From contig CBDBNT010000004.1 of NCBI GenBank assembly GCA_965208015.1, positions 558,001-622,000 of the forward strand: 64,000 nucleotides of DNA, in the 5' to 3' direction. Positions 1-9,800 of this stretch are shown piece by piece (within the stretch, counting starts at the first letter, position 1; each line of letters starts with the position of its first letter). The notes under the pieces were generated by a model, which was not told where the DNA came from, made no database searches, and saw only the letters and a list, made by a program, of their open reading frames with translations. The position numbers were made by a program, and so were the translations under genes. Source of the DNA: Bin87 sp965208015. GTDB lineage: Bacteria > Chloroflexota > Dehalococcoidia > Lucifugimonadales > UBA3495.

Positions 1-1
1 T

Positions 2-2809
2 GGTGCGTTTACGTTCTGCCATCCATTGGTCGAGATGCTCCGTGGAATGCAGAGTCTCGTCGATGGCGTGGGAATGATCGTCTGAATTGGAGGGCTGGGT
101 TGGTGCCAGCGCGGCCAATTCGCTGAGTTCTACGGCTTGCCACAGATCGTCGTGATTCTCCATATATTCCGCGATCGCTGCCGCGGTCGTTTTCTGACCC
201 CTGGCCGGCCGGCGCATGCTCAGCACCAGGTGATCCCGGGCCCTGGTGGTCGCCACGTACATCAGGCGGATGTGCTCTGCGGCGGACATGCGGTTGTCAA
301 GTTCAACCAGCTCTTCGAAACCGGGAGTGGCGAACCGCGTGGCTGCGGGACCAACTCCAATCTCGACCCGGCCGCTGCCCCGGTCCACGATGACGGGACT
401 GCCGCCCCTGGCCGGCGCCGAATTGATCCCGGTGAGGATCACCACGGGAAACTCCAGCCCCTTGGAGCCGTGGATGGTCATCACCCGCACGGCGTCCTCG
501 TCCGATTCCGGGACCGGCGTCTCGGTGACCCGGGCTCCTTCTGCAATCTGATCGTCCACCCACTGCAAAAAGGCACGGAGCGTGCCCCCGCCGGCGCGGT
601 TGAAACGCCCCGCCTGTTCCACCAGGAACCGATAGCGGCGCCACTGCTCCCGCATCCTGGGGTGTCCGACGGCAGCTTCCATCAACTCCCGCTCGCGAAC
701 AAACCGGTCGATCAACGCGGCGGTGGATTCGTCCAGGCGGGCACGGTGGAATGACCGCAGCGCTTGGAATGCGCTGAGCACCACCGCGTCACCTCGGTCC
801 GGTGAAGCGTCGCTGAGGTAGTCGAAACTGCCGCCCCTGGCGCGGTGGCGCAGCAGGTCGGCATCGCTGCATCCGAATGCGGGAGAGCGCAGTGCGGCCA
901 CCGTGGTCACTTGGTCCGCCGGATCGTCGATGGCCTTCAGGCAGTTCAGCAGGTCGCGGATCTCCTGGGTCTCGAACACCAGCGACGCGCTTTCCAGGCG
1001 AAAGGGTATGTCCGCGTTTTCCAGCCCGCGCTCCAGGACCTGGATGCCGGTGCGGCGGGGCATGAGGATGCACACGTCGGAATGCCGCACCGGGCGGTAG
1101 GTCTCGCAGCCGTTGCTGGTGGTGGCTTCCTGGTCCAGTGTTTCCCACTGCTGGGCGACCATCTGGCGGAGCAGGAGGCCGATCTCACGCGCTTCTTCCC
1201 GCCGCACATCGTCGATACGAGCATCGACGGCTTCGTTGCCCAGCGTCCACACCTGCGGACTGTTGGGGTTTCCGGTGTCACCGACCCAGAGGGCGGACAT
1301 CGGGTCGTAGCCAGCCTGGGAGTTGCTGTCATCCGCACCGTCGCCAAGGGGTTCCTGCATCCACTGTTCAAACAGGTAGTTGACCCAGCCGATGACGGGC
1401 TTCTGGGAGCGGAAGTTCTGCACCAGCTTGAGGGTTCGGCCGCCGGACCTTTCCATGCTAGATTGCAGGCGTTTCATCTGCCCCACGTCGGCGCGGCGGA
1501 AACGGTAAATCGATTGCTTGGGATCCCCGACTACGAACAGTTTGCCCGGTTCGGGAGTGATCTGATCCCACGGGATGGGGTGATCGGGGTTCGCGCTGGC
1601 AGCGCCCGCCGGCTCGGCCAGCAGCATGGCGATTTCGGCCTGGATCGGGTCGGTGTCCTGGGCCTCGTCGATCAGCAGGTGGGTGTAACGGTTGCGGAAG
1701 TAGTCACGGACGCCCGCGTTGTCCCACAGCAAATCGCGGGCCCACACCAGCAGATCCTGGAATTCCGCGCGACCCTCGGAGCGGCGCTTGCGGGCGTATT
1801 CCAGGATCAACCGCCGCAGATCCTCGAGAATGGGCATCAGCGCCGTGCGGCGGGCGTTTTGGATTTGATCGTTGGCCTGCTGGTCCAGTTCATTTAGGAC
1901 GTCTTTCAGCGCGGCGCAGGCGTTCCTGCCGGTGTCCGGGTCGGTTTCCCAGTCTCCCTGCCGGCCCCGGCCCTGGCGCAGAGGCAGCAGGTCGAGCAGG
2001 AGTCGATAGTCGTCGGCCGGGCCGGAGACGGTTGCCGGTCGGTGGCGGAGCAACGCCAGCCGGTTCTGGACGTGGTCGTACAGCGGGTCGCCCGCGCCCT
2101 GCTTCGAGTAGCGGCACAGCCTTTCCAGTTCGGACGCGGCGTCAAGGATGGGTTCGATGGCAGAGGATTGAGGACTGTCTTCAGCGTGGAAACTCACGCT
2201 TGACAGGTCACTGTAGTTCTGGTGGAACGCCCCGGCTATGGTTCTCAGGTGGGTCAGGGTCATGCCCAAGGTGAGGGCCAATGCCAGGTGGGGCGCCAGG
2301 TTGGTTTCGCCATCGAGATGGCGGTCCCGCCATGCGCTCCACTCCTCATCGAATTCGATGCCGGCGCGGATCTCATCACTGGTCTCGAAGGACGGCGGCA
2401 GCCCGGCCTCAAGCGGGCGTTCCCGGAGCAGGTTGCCCGCGAAGGAGTGGAGGGTGCTGATGTCCGCCTGGTCCAGGTCGGCGATGCCCTGGTGGCAGCG
2501 GTCCTGCTCGGCCTGATCCCGCTGGCCGTCCCCGGACGCTTTCTCCAGCTCGGCGCGGATGCGGTCGCGCAGCTCGGCGGCGGCGGCCTCGGTGAAGGTG
2601 ATGGCGGCCACGCGGTCCAGGGTGGTCGTTCCGGTGGCAATCAAGTTGGTCGCTCGCTGGACGAGGCTGGTGGTTTTTCCGGTGCCGGCGCTGGCTTCCA
2701 CGAACAGCGTCGCGCCCAGGTCTTCGCCGATGGCTTTCCTGACATCGGCATCGACGGGGATGAAGGCCGCCGGACGGTCCCCCGAAGTTGCTCCGCCGGC
2801 CGCGGTCAT
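2..2809 (-). CDS. addA: AddA/RecB-type UvrD-family helicase subunit, 3' end cut by the window edge
   Basis: The first 936 residues of a superfamily 1A helicase of the AddA type, which with an AddB partner resects double-strand DNA ends to load RecA. All motifs lie in one frame: Walker A ASAGTGKT with Lys45, motif Ia ITFTEAAAAELRDRIR, Walker B LLIDEAQDTD near residue 375, GDPKQSIYRFRRA near 428, NFRSQ, HGSKGLEFPVV near 780 and YVATTRARDHL. The reading frame runs off the left edge, so a C-terminal nuclease domain cannot be judged. The ATG overlaps the stop of the upstream addB-like gene (ATGA), which implies translational coupling. Several long plus-strand frames here are shadows. The AddA call rests on this partner; UvrD/PcrA alone would lack an adjacent AddB. 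Confidence 0.9.
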   Translation of the reverse strand, partial: MTAAGGATSGDRPAAFIPVDADVRKAIGEDLGATLFVEASAGTGKTTSLVQRATNLIATGTTTLDRVAAITFTEAAAAELRDRIRAELEKASGDGQRDQAEQDRCHQGIADLDQADISTLHSFAGNLLRERPLEAGLPPSFETSDEIRAGIEFDEEWSAWRDRHLDGETNLAPHLALALTLGMTLTHLRTIAGAFHQNYSDLSSVSFHAEDSPQSSAIEPILDAASELERLCRYSKQGAGDPLYDHVQNRLALLRHRPATVSGPADDYRLLLDLLPLRQGRGRQGDWETDPDTGRNACAALKDVLNELDQQANDQIQNARRTALMPILEDLRRLILEYARKRRSEGRAEFQDLLVWARDLLWDNAGVRDYFRNRYTHLLIDEAQDTDPIQAEIAMLLAEPAGAASANPDHPIPWDQITPEPGKLFVVGDPKQSIYRFRRADVGQMKRLQSSMERSGGRTLKLVQNFRSQKPVIGWVNYLFEQWMQEPLGDGADDSNSQAGYDPMSALWVGDTGNPNSPQVWTLGNEAVDARIDDVRREEAREIGLLLRQMVAQQWETLDQEATTSNGCETYRPVRHSDVCILMPRRTGIQVLERGLENADIPFRLESASLVFETQEIRDLLNCLKAIDDPADQVTTVAALRSPAFGCSDADLLRHRARGGSFDYLSDASPDRGDAVVLSAFQALRSFHRARLDESTAALIDRFVRERELMEAAVGHPRMREQWRRYRFLVEQAGRFNRAGGGTLRAFLQWVDDQIAEGARVTETPVPESDEDAVRVMTIHGSKGLEFPVVILTGINSAPARGGSPVIVDRGSGRVEIGVGPAATRFATPGFEELVELDNRMSAAEHIRLMYVATTRARDHLVLSMRRPARGQKTTAAAIAEYMENHDDLWQAVELSELAALAPTQPSNSDDHSHAIDETLHSTEHLDQWMAERKRT

Positions 2810-5800
2810 TGGTCGTCCTCCCGGTCGGGTTCCGCCAGTTGCAGGTAGCCGGCAAGGACGGGATCGGATTTCTTGTGCTCCCAGAGATCGGCGCGTCGCG
2901 TGGGGCAGATCGCATCAAAGTCGCAATACTGGCAGTTGGATGGCCCGTACCGGCCGGGAGGTCCGGGATTGGCGGGGAACAACCCAGCGTTGATGCCGTC
3001 AACGATGCTGGCAACACCCTCGCGGAACCTTTCCGCAACGGACTCGTCGATGATGTTGAAGCGCGTGGTGGGGACGAACCGGAATCCGCCCCGATTAGTG
3101 CTGAACCAATAGGCGGCGGATATGGAATCGGCGTCGGGGAACAGGGCGCGGGCCGCCAGCGAATAGACACCCAACTGGAGGTGGCGGCCCTGATCAATTG
3201 GGTCGTCGTCCAAGCCTTTGTACGGATCAGCGCTGCCGGTCTTGTAGTCGACCACCAGCACTGATTTGCCGTCGCTGCTGACATCCATGCGGTCGATCAT
3301 CCCCCTGAAACGGATTCCAGAATCGGGGTCGATAACCTCGGTTGGATCATCGCCGAATCCGAACCTGGTCTCGACTTGAACATCCGCGGTTTCGCTGGTC
3401 TCACGCAGTAATGAGTCTGCTTCCAGGAAGGTCTCCAGGTCGGACAGCATTTCGGTTTTCGCCATGGCCCACAGCAGCCGTTTGCCGGTAACGCCACGGG
3501 TTTCCGCGTCCCGGAAGCTCTGCGCCGCGATGCGCATCAGCCGCTCGTGGTCACCGGAACCCCACGGTTGCCCCGGCGCGGGGAGATGACCGCCTTGCCG
3601 GCTCTCGCGAATGAACCGCTCCAATATCTGGTGGCCCAAGGAGCCGCGGTCCAGGGCGCTGATGGAGAAGATTTCATCGGGAGTGTCCAGCGCACCGAGC
3701 CGGAGAACGTGGGCCAGGAAATAGCGGTACGGGCAGGCCGCCCAAGTCTCCAAAGCCGTGGGGGAAATGGGCGTCCCGTCGGGGCCGATGCCGAAGCTGT
3801 CGATCTCTTTGATCTCCGACAGGTTCCCGTCGTATTCGGTCAACTGGCGTAGGGACCGTCGCTGGGCCAGCCGGTGGGCGCGGGCCATGGGATCCCTCCG
3901 GGCGTAGGGGTGGTTGGGAATGGCTCGCCCGTCACGTTGCCATTCCAGCAGTCGCTTGCGCCGGAAATCCACCTCGTCCGCCAGGGCAATTTCATGGGCA
4001 TTGGCCAGGGCCTGCTGGGGCGAATCATCGACGGTGAACCAATCGTGGTCGCGCAAGCCACCGAGATCGCCGCTGCGCACCGGAGTCCCCGCCAACTGCG
4101 ACGCCTGTTCCAGGAACCAGCGCGACGGGTACGCCTGCCGTTGGGATGCAGCGTCGGCCACCGGGTACGTCAGGGTGCGCCGGGTGGCCGAGGCGATGGC
4201 GGCGAGATACTCGTAGCGTTCCTCCGCCATGCGGATGTGACGGCGATCCTGACCACCGGCAGCCTGCCAGTCCGGCTCGGTCAGCAACGGGTCGCGGCGC
4301 GGCGCCGGAGGAACCGCCCCCTCGATCATGCCCACCAGCCAGACGGCGTCGAAGGTCATGCCGGCCGCTCCCGCAAAGGAGGACACGAACACGCCCTGGC
4401 CGGTGGGACCCAGATGGCCGAAGGGGGTCTGCATCAACTCCGATACCATCTGGCGGAATTCGGTCAGGGTAGCGCCGTCGTTCACGCTGTCTGCCGCCGC
4501 GAACTCATCAAGCAGTCTCCGGATGCGTTCTGCGGCATCGCCGTCAGCCTCGCCAACGTCGGTTGCCAGGTAACTGCCCAACAGTTCTTTCGACCAGTCC
4601 GCGAACGCTTTCCAGGGGCTGCCGTCCTTTGGCGGATCCAGGTCTTGGGCAAGCTTGTCGATAAAAGCCTGGATATCGCGCGCTGCGACTGCTTCGGATC
4701 TCATGCCACGGGTGCGAGACACGCTGGTTTCGCCGTCGGTTTCCCGGCGGTCGGCGTCTGCGATCAGCCGTTGGGAGTGGGCGTCGAGCCGGTCGCGCCA
4801 CTGCTGCCGGCCGCTGACGATGCCCGCCTTTCGGGTCACCACGTCCCACTGGCTGGGGCTGAAACCCGCGGTCGCACTGGCCGGGTTCCCGGCAACCGGG
4901 TTCCGGACGGGGGAACTGCTCAGCCACGCCATGACCTCGGATCTCGAGAACTGGCCGCCGCACAAATCCAGCAGGCCCATCAGGGTGCGGCCGGCCCCGG
5001 TGCTTGCCAGCGACTCCCGGTCGGGTCCGGCCATTGGGATACCGGCCATGCGCAACTCGTCGCGAATCAAGGAGGCGTAGGGGTCGGCCATGCGGTAGAG
5101 GATGGCCATGCGGTGCAACGGAGTGTCGCGCTCGTTGACTTCACGCATGATCTGGCGGATGACCCATCGCAGTTCGTCGTGGGCGGTGGGCGCGACGTGC
5201 AGTTGGGCGGAGCCGGCCAGTACCGGAGTGTCGGCGTGGTCGGTGGGCGGGCCGATACGTCGCTTCAGCCGGGCCGCCAAGTCCAGCGTCGACTCGTCGG
5301 CTACCCCGTCCCCGGTGATGCCCAGGATGACCGCGCACCGGCGGCGCGCAGCGAGAGATTGCATCAACCTGACTTCGCCGGGCGAAAGACCGTGGGGCAG
5401 GTGGAAGACGATCAGTCCCAAGTCGTCCAATCCGGGAGCATCGCCCGTGTCCACCGTTGTCGCCGCCGCCTCGGCCAGGTCCTCCGCGTCGTACCATTCG
5501 GCGGCGGTGAGCTCGCGGAAATCGTCGTATAGGCGGGCCATCTCGCCGGCGATGCCACCCCGTGCGGCCAGAGCGGAGCGTAAGGTCATGTTGGTGTTGC
5601 GGAGTTGGCGGAACGCAGCGCGGACGCTGGATTGCGTGCTGGGGTGCTCGGATACGTCACGCAACAGGCCGTCGGTTTGCGCCAGCGCCTGCCGCACCGC
5701 CAGGTTCTCCAGCACGCCGGTGAGCGGCTTGCGCCCCTGTTGGTCCAGCGCCGCCGCGCCCAGCAGTTCCGACAACACAGCCACCGGCACGAACCGGACG

Positions 5801-6027
5801 TTGGCGAACCCGGCGCGTCCCAATTCCTGGCGCAGCGACAAGCCGGCGTACCGCGTCGGGGTGACCACGGTTACCGGAGCAAGAACGTCGTCACGTTGCT
5901 CTGCTTTGATGAGCCGCCAGAGTTCCCGGGTCAGCTCCGGAGACAGGCGGTCCACGATGAGACGCGGTAGGCCGGCATTCCCAGTCAACACGCTGTGAAG
6001 CGTCGGTAACCCGCCTGACCTTAACAA
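2806..6027 (-). CDS. addB: AddB-like ATP-dependent nuclease subunit (PD-(D/E)XK, Fe-S)
   Basis: About 1073 residues, the usual AddB size. AddB is the inactive-helicase/nuclease partner of AddA in end resection. The C-terminal third holds the RecB-type nuclease core: LVVDYKTGSADPYKG near residue 927 gives the D-x-K signature. The four cysteines of an iron-sulphur staple are split in the expected way, one in TWAACPYRYFLAHVL near 764 and three in NCQYCDFDAICPTRR near 1035. The frame opens further upstream, to 6102, but that stretch overlaps the preceding gene. I chose TTG at 6027 because GAGGAG lies 6 bases before it and homologues begin just before the LHSVLTGNAG segment. It overlaps the upstream small gene by 7 bases and the downstream addA by 4. 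Confidence 0.87.
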   Translation of the reverse strand: MLRSGGLPTLHSVLTGNAGLPRLIVDRLSPELTRELWRLIKAEQRDDVLAPVTVVTPTRYAGLSLRQELGRAGFANVRFVPVAVLSELLGAAALDQQGRKPLTGVLENLAVRQALAQTDGLLRDVSEHPSTQSSVRAAFRQLRNTNMTLRSALAARGGIAGEMARLYDDFRELTAAEWYDAEDLAEAAATTVDTGDAPGLDDLGLIVFHLPHGLSPGEVRLMQSLAARRRCAVILGITGDGVADESTLDLAARLKRRIGPPTDHADTPVLAGSAQLHVAPTAHDELRWVIRQIMREVNERDTPLHRMAILYRMADPYASLIRDELRMAGIPMAGPDRESLASTGAGRTLMGLLDLCGGQFSRSEVMAWLSSSPVRNPVAGNPASATAGFSPSQWDVVTRKAGIVSGRQQWRDRLDAHSQRLIADADRRETDGETSVSRTRGMRSEAVAARDIQAFIDKLAQDLDPPKDGSPWKAFADWSKELLGSYLATDVGEADGDAAERIRRLLDEFAAADSVNDGATLTEFRQMVSELMQTPFGHLGPTGQGVFVSSFAGAAGMTFDAVWLVGMIEGAVPPAPRRDPLLTEPDWQAAGGQDRRHIRMAEERYEYLAAIASATRRTLTYPVADAASQRQAYPSRWFLEQASQLAGTPVRSGDLGGLRDHDWFTVDDSPQQALANAHEIALADEVDFRRKRLLEWQRDGRAIPNHPYARRDPMARAHRLAQRRSLRQLTEYDGNLSEIKEIDSFGIGPDGTPISPTALETWAACPYRYFLAHVLRLGALDTPDEIFSISALDRGSLGHQILERFIRESRQGGHLPAPGQPWGSGDHERLMRIAAQSFRDAETRGVTGKRLLWAMAKTEMLSDLETFLEADSLLRETSETADVQVETRFGFGDDPTEVIDPDSGIRFRGMIDRMDVSSDGKSVLVVDYKTGSADPYKGLDDDPIDQGRHLQLGVYSLAARALFPDADSISAAYWFSTNRGGFRFVPTTRFNIIDESVAERFREGVASIVDGINAGLFPANPGPPGRYGPSNCQYCDFDAICPTRRADLWEHKKSDPVLAGYLQLAEPDREDDQ

Positions 6028-6266
6028 CCAATGCTCCTCATGAAGAGATAAGCCGCGTCCACGTCGTCTTTGTACACGCCCACCCGGCCCAAGTCCGCGC
6101 AAACGTCGTCGTAATAATAGTTCGCTTGGCTCATGTCCATCACCAAGCTCTGCACACCCTCACGGCCCAATCGATAGCGTCTCCAGTCGCCCCAACTTTC
6201 GACCTCAACGAAGCCAAGATGTTCCAGCAACCTCCTGACTTCCTCTCGGCTCAAAAGCTCAGACAT
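6021..6266 (-). CDS. Small protein paired with a HicB-like antitoxin; possible divergent HicA-like toxin
   Basis: An 81-residue acidic/aromatic protein. Its start overlaps the end of the HicB-like gene upstream by 8 bases, and its own end overlaps the addB-like gene. HicA toxins pair with HicB in just this way. The N-terminus SREEVRRLLEHLGF resembles the first helix of HicA, but where HicA has a Gly-Ser-His active site this protein has WGDWRRYRL, so the catalytic histidine is not visible. It also has an unusual ANYYYDD stretch and ends MRSIGC. Family membership is inference from position and the opening helix. It may instead be an unrelated small partner. Base composition is more AT-rich than the flanking helicase genes. 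Confidence 0.6.
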   Translation of the reverse strand: MSELLSREEVRRLLEHLGFVEVESWGDWRRYRLGREGVQSLVMDMSQANYYYDDVCADLGRVGVYKDDVDAAYLFMRSIGC

Positions 6267-6576
6267 GAGTCAACTCAAACGACATCACCGGCTCCCGTCG
6301 CTCTACCCAGTGACTTCCAAAACCGTGCGCTGGACTGCGCCTGGGAACCAACCGATACGCAACTCCGCTCCAATCAAGGTAGCGACGCAACTCCTCTTCA
6401 GTTTCGTACTCTTGCAGGAGGAAGCGCAGGCCTTCCTTACTTTTCGCTTCCGCCTCACCCTCAGTAGCACCATAAGCAGTCAACGCGAAATTAGGCATCC
6501 TCACGACCCAAACGTCTTCGCGTTCTTGGATCATCACAGGGACATTGTGAAGTTCCAAAACAAAATCGTCCAACAT
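6259..6576 (-). CDS. HicB-like antitoxin family protein
   Basis: A 105-residue protein with the UPF0150/HicB fold signature: an opening beta strand (VWVVRMPNFALTAYGATEGE), then a helix (AEAKSKEGLRFLLQEY) and a charged tail. HicB proteins neutralise HicA mRNA interferases and usually autoregulate their operon through a C-terminal DNA-binding part. No clear helix-turn-helix or ribbon-helix-helix is visible here. A strong AGAGGAGG ribosome site precedes the ATG. The 8-base overlap with the next gene supports a two-gene module. The pair lies directly upstream of addBA and may be cotranscribed with it. Confidence 0.72.
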   Translation of the reverse strand: MLDDFVLELHNVPVMIQEREDVWVVRMPNFALTAYGATEGEAEAKSKEGLRFLLQEYETEEELRRYLDWSGVAYRLVPRRSPAHGFGSHWVERREPVMSFELTHV

Positions 6577-6839
6577 AAGAAACCTCCTCTCCAGATTTCC
6601 CTGCCCTGGTGAAGTCGGGGAGTTGAAAATAGACGGGTCACCTCGTCAGCATCGCCATCATAGCATCCAGAGCCAATCGCCACAAAAAAGCCGCCCACCA
6701 AACCTATGATAGGAGTTAGGCGGTTGAGTGTTTGCTGGCACCGCGAGATTGCCGTGCTCCGCTCGCAATGACAGGTTCAAGTGCGAACTCCTATCCTGCT
6801 GCTGACGTTCCCTCGAGGCAAACTGGATATGCGTGAGGC

Positions 6840-9800
6840 TCAGTTGAGGTTGAAACGGGCGGCGGGTACGGGCTCCAGCACTCCGTGGTCCGGCAACGAC
6901 CAGGTCGGTTGAGTGTAGCCATGACCGGTGTCATAGGGCGCGCGCCGTTCCGGTTGGGGCGGTCGGATGGGGCCGTAGAGGAGGCTTACCGCAGTGTTCA
7001 TGGTTGCCGCATCGGCGTTGGAGCGGTTGACGACGATGCCCTTTTCCAGCGACGCCACTGGAACGCCATCACGGAACACGACCCGGTTGCCCGGCTGGGC
7101 CGGCACCCGCTCGCCCGGCGTGGCGATGCCCACCAGGTTCAGCGGATCGCAGGCCGAAACGACTTCCAGTCTGCCGGCGGCAGGGGCGCGGTGCGCTTCC
7201 CGCAGCGCTGGGACGGCGTCGGGCAGAGCAAACTGCTCGCCGACGAAACCGGAGACGAACCGCCCGCCCCTGATCTCGCCCCGGGCCTCCAGCCGGCGGT
7301 AGATACTCGCCAAATCCCGCCAGCGGGGGGCCATCCTTTCGCGGGCCAGCAACTCGGGGAACACCACGCCGTACCGATGCAGCAGCTGCATGGCTTTGGC
7401 TTCCAGGGAGTCTGCCACCGGGTCCAGGGCCTCCAGCCGGGACCACCGTCCGGCGCTGACTTGCCGCTGCGAACGTGGACGTTGGGACGCCGATGGCTGG
7501 CCGCCGCGGAGGCGGGAGCGCAAGGTGGACGATGCAGCGTTGCCCTTGCTGCTGGCGCGTTTCCGGTCCGCCCGGCTCCGGTTTGGCTTTGCGCTGATGC
7601 GGGTGCGGAGGGGGATGACGCTGTCGCAGGTTACCAACCCGTTGGCGACCAGCGTCCACAGGGCCTCCTCCACGTCCGACGGCAGGCGTCGCGTGCGGGT
7701 GATCAGGTCAGCCTGGAAGCAGGCGCCCCGGGTGGACAGGATTTCGAGAATCTCCGCCCCCGCTCCTTTCAGATAGTCGACGCTTTCGGGAGCTGGATCC
7801 AACAACCAGTCCAAGGACTCGCGCAGGGTCATGGTAATGCCGGATGTGCGGGTCAGGGGAGTGGCGCGTGGGCTGAAGCCGTTGCTTGATGCTCCATTGC
7901 TCCCTCGGGACAAACGACCCCAAACGACCTCCCCACCGGTGCACAGCCGATCCAGCAGCTCCGGACCGTAGTCAGCAACGCGGCGCGCCAGCAACTCCGG
8001 TTCCCACGCGGCGGCGGCAGTCTCGAACCCCTGGAGTTTGTCGATGACGTCCAGGAGTCCGCCTTCGCCGGAGGTTTCCCAACCAGTGGCCGCGTGCTGC
8101 CACTGGAACAGGAAGCGCAGGAACGACGCTTGCGAAACGGGTTCAACCTCGCGCCGCAGACGGCCCACGGTGGCGCGGTGGATGCGAGCGAGGATCCGCC
8201 GGTCGCAGAACTCCTCTTCGTCAACACCGGGACGGAAACTGCCCCGCAGAACCAGCCCCTCATTTTCCAGCCCGGCCACGGCAATATCTACATCAGACAC
8301 CGTCAGGCAGAGCAGTCCGGCCATCTCGCCGGCGGTGAAGGGGCCGGAAGACTCAGCCCAGCCCCGGACGAGATGCAGTACGGCGTCCTCCCGCTCGATT
8401 TCATCACCGGAGCCTCGGGAGGACGGGGGCAGCAGGCTGACCTTCCCTTCCAACGCTGCATCCGTGTAGGCGGCGGAGACGAGGCGGGAGTGCTCGGCAG
8501 CCAGCCAAAGCGTCGCGCCGTCCACATGGACCAGGCGCAGCGCTCGTCCCGCTAGGGCCAAGTCTTCCAGCCAGCGGAGGAGCATCTCCCGGGAGGCCGT
8601 CTCCGTGCGCGAGGCCAGTTCGTCCAGTGGAGCCGCTCCCAGGGTCAGCAGGGCGTCGTGAAGTTCCTCAGCGTCGCGTATGGCCGGCCAAGCGTAGGCG
8701 GACTCTTCGCGGATGGCCTCCGGGTCCAGGGCGGACAGGTCGCGCGCATCCTCGGGGAGGGCGCGGCGCAGGGAGACGGCCCGGGCCCGCCGCTCTTCCA
8801 ATGGCGCATCGTCCAGGAAGGCGTAGGGCATGGCGTTGAGAATCTGGTGAGCGAACACGGAAGGCTGCACGGTGTCTTTGGCGAATACCTCGATCTCGCC
8901 GGAACGGATGGACGCCAGGACACTCTTCAGACCTTCCAGGCTCATGGCTTCGGTGAGGCAGTCCCGGGTGGTCTCGAACACCAGGGGGTGGTCCGGCGGC
9001 TCAATGTCCCCGGGCGCCGCGTTGTCCTGGCACTGCACTTGGGCCGGGAACACGGCGGCCAGCAGGTCGTCGGAGCGCATCCTTTGCAGCGGCGCCGGCA
9101 CCTTCTTGCCGCCGGAATGCCGCAGCAGGGCCAGGAAGCGGGAAGCGTTCCAGCGCCAACGGGTTCCGTACAAGGGGGCCTGGAAAATCGCCTGTGTGAG
9201 AACCTCCTCCACCGTGTTGGGGGACAGGTAGTTGAACACGTCGCCCAGGGGGAAGGCCATGCTGGGTCCCAGGGAGAAGTTCAATCCATCGTCGGTGGCG
9301 GTGGCCTGGAGCTCGAAGTCGAAGGTGCGGCAGATGCGCTTCCGCAGGGCCATGCCCCAGGCCCGGTTGATGGCCGCGCCGAAGGGAGCATGGATCACCA
9401 GTTGCATGCCGCCGCTCTCGTCGAAAAACCGCTCGGCCACCACCCGGCTGGCGGTGGGGACTACGCCCAGAACCCGTTTCCCCTCCACGAGGTAGGCCAC
9501 CAACTGACGGGCGACCTCCGGCGATACGCCGGCTTCGGACAGCAGCCACGCTTCGGCGTGCTGCGGATTGTCGAGGAGCCGGTCGATGCCTTCCCGAATC
9601 TGTGTAATCTCGTCGGAGAGTTCCCAGGTGCGGCCGGGGGCTTCGCCCAGCCAGAAGGGTATGGTCGGCAGGTTGCCCTGGGCGTCTTCGACCCGAACCC
9701 GCCCGCTTTCCACACGACGGACTTTCCAGGGAGTGTTGCCCAGCAGGAAGATGTCGCCGGCCATGCTCTCGATGGCGAAGTCCTCGTTGACGGTGCCCAC

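Noticed and set aside
845..1897. A 350-residue plus-strand frame, with other long plus-strand frames at 3874-5532 and 8658-10049
   Set aside because: They lie antisense to the addA, addB and lhr genes, whose minus-strand frames show full helicase motifs. Their sequences are Gly/Ala/Arg/Val rich and carry no motif, as expected for high-GC antisense frames.
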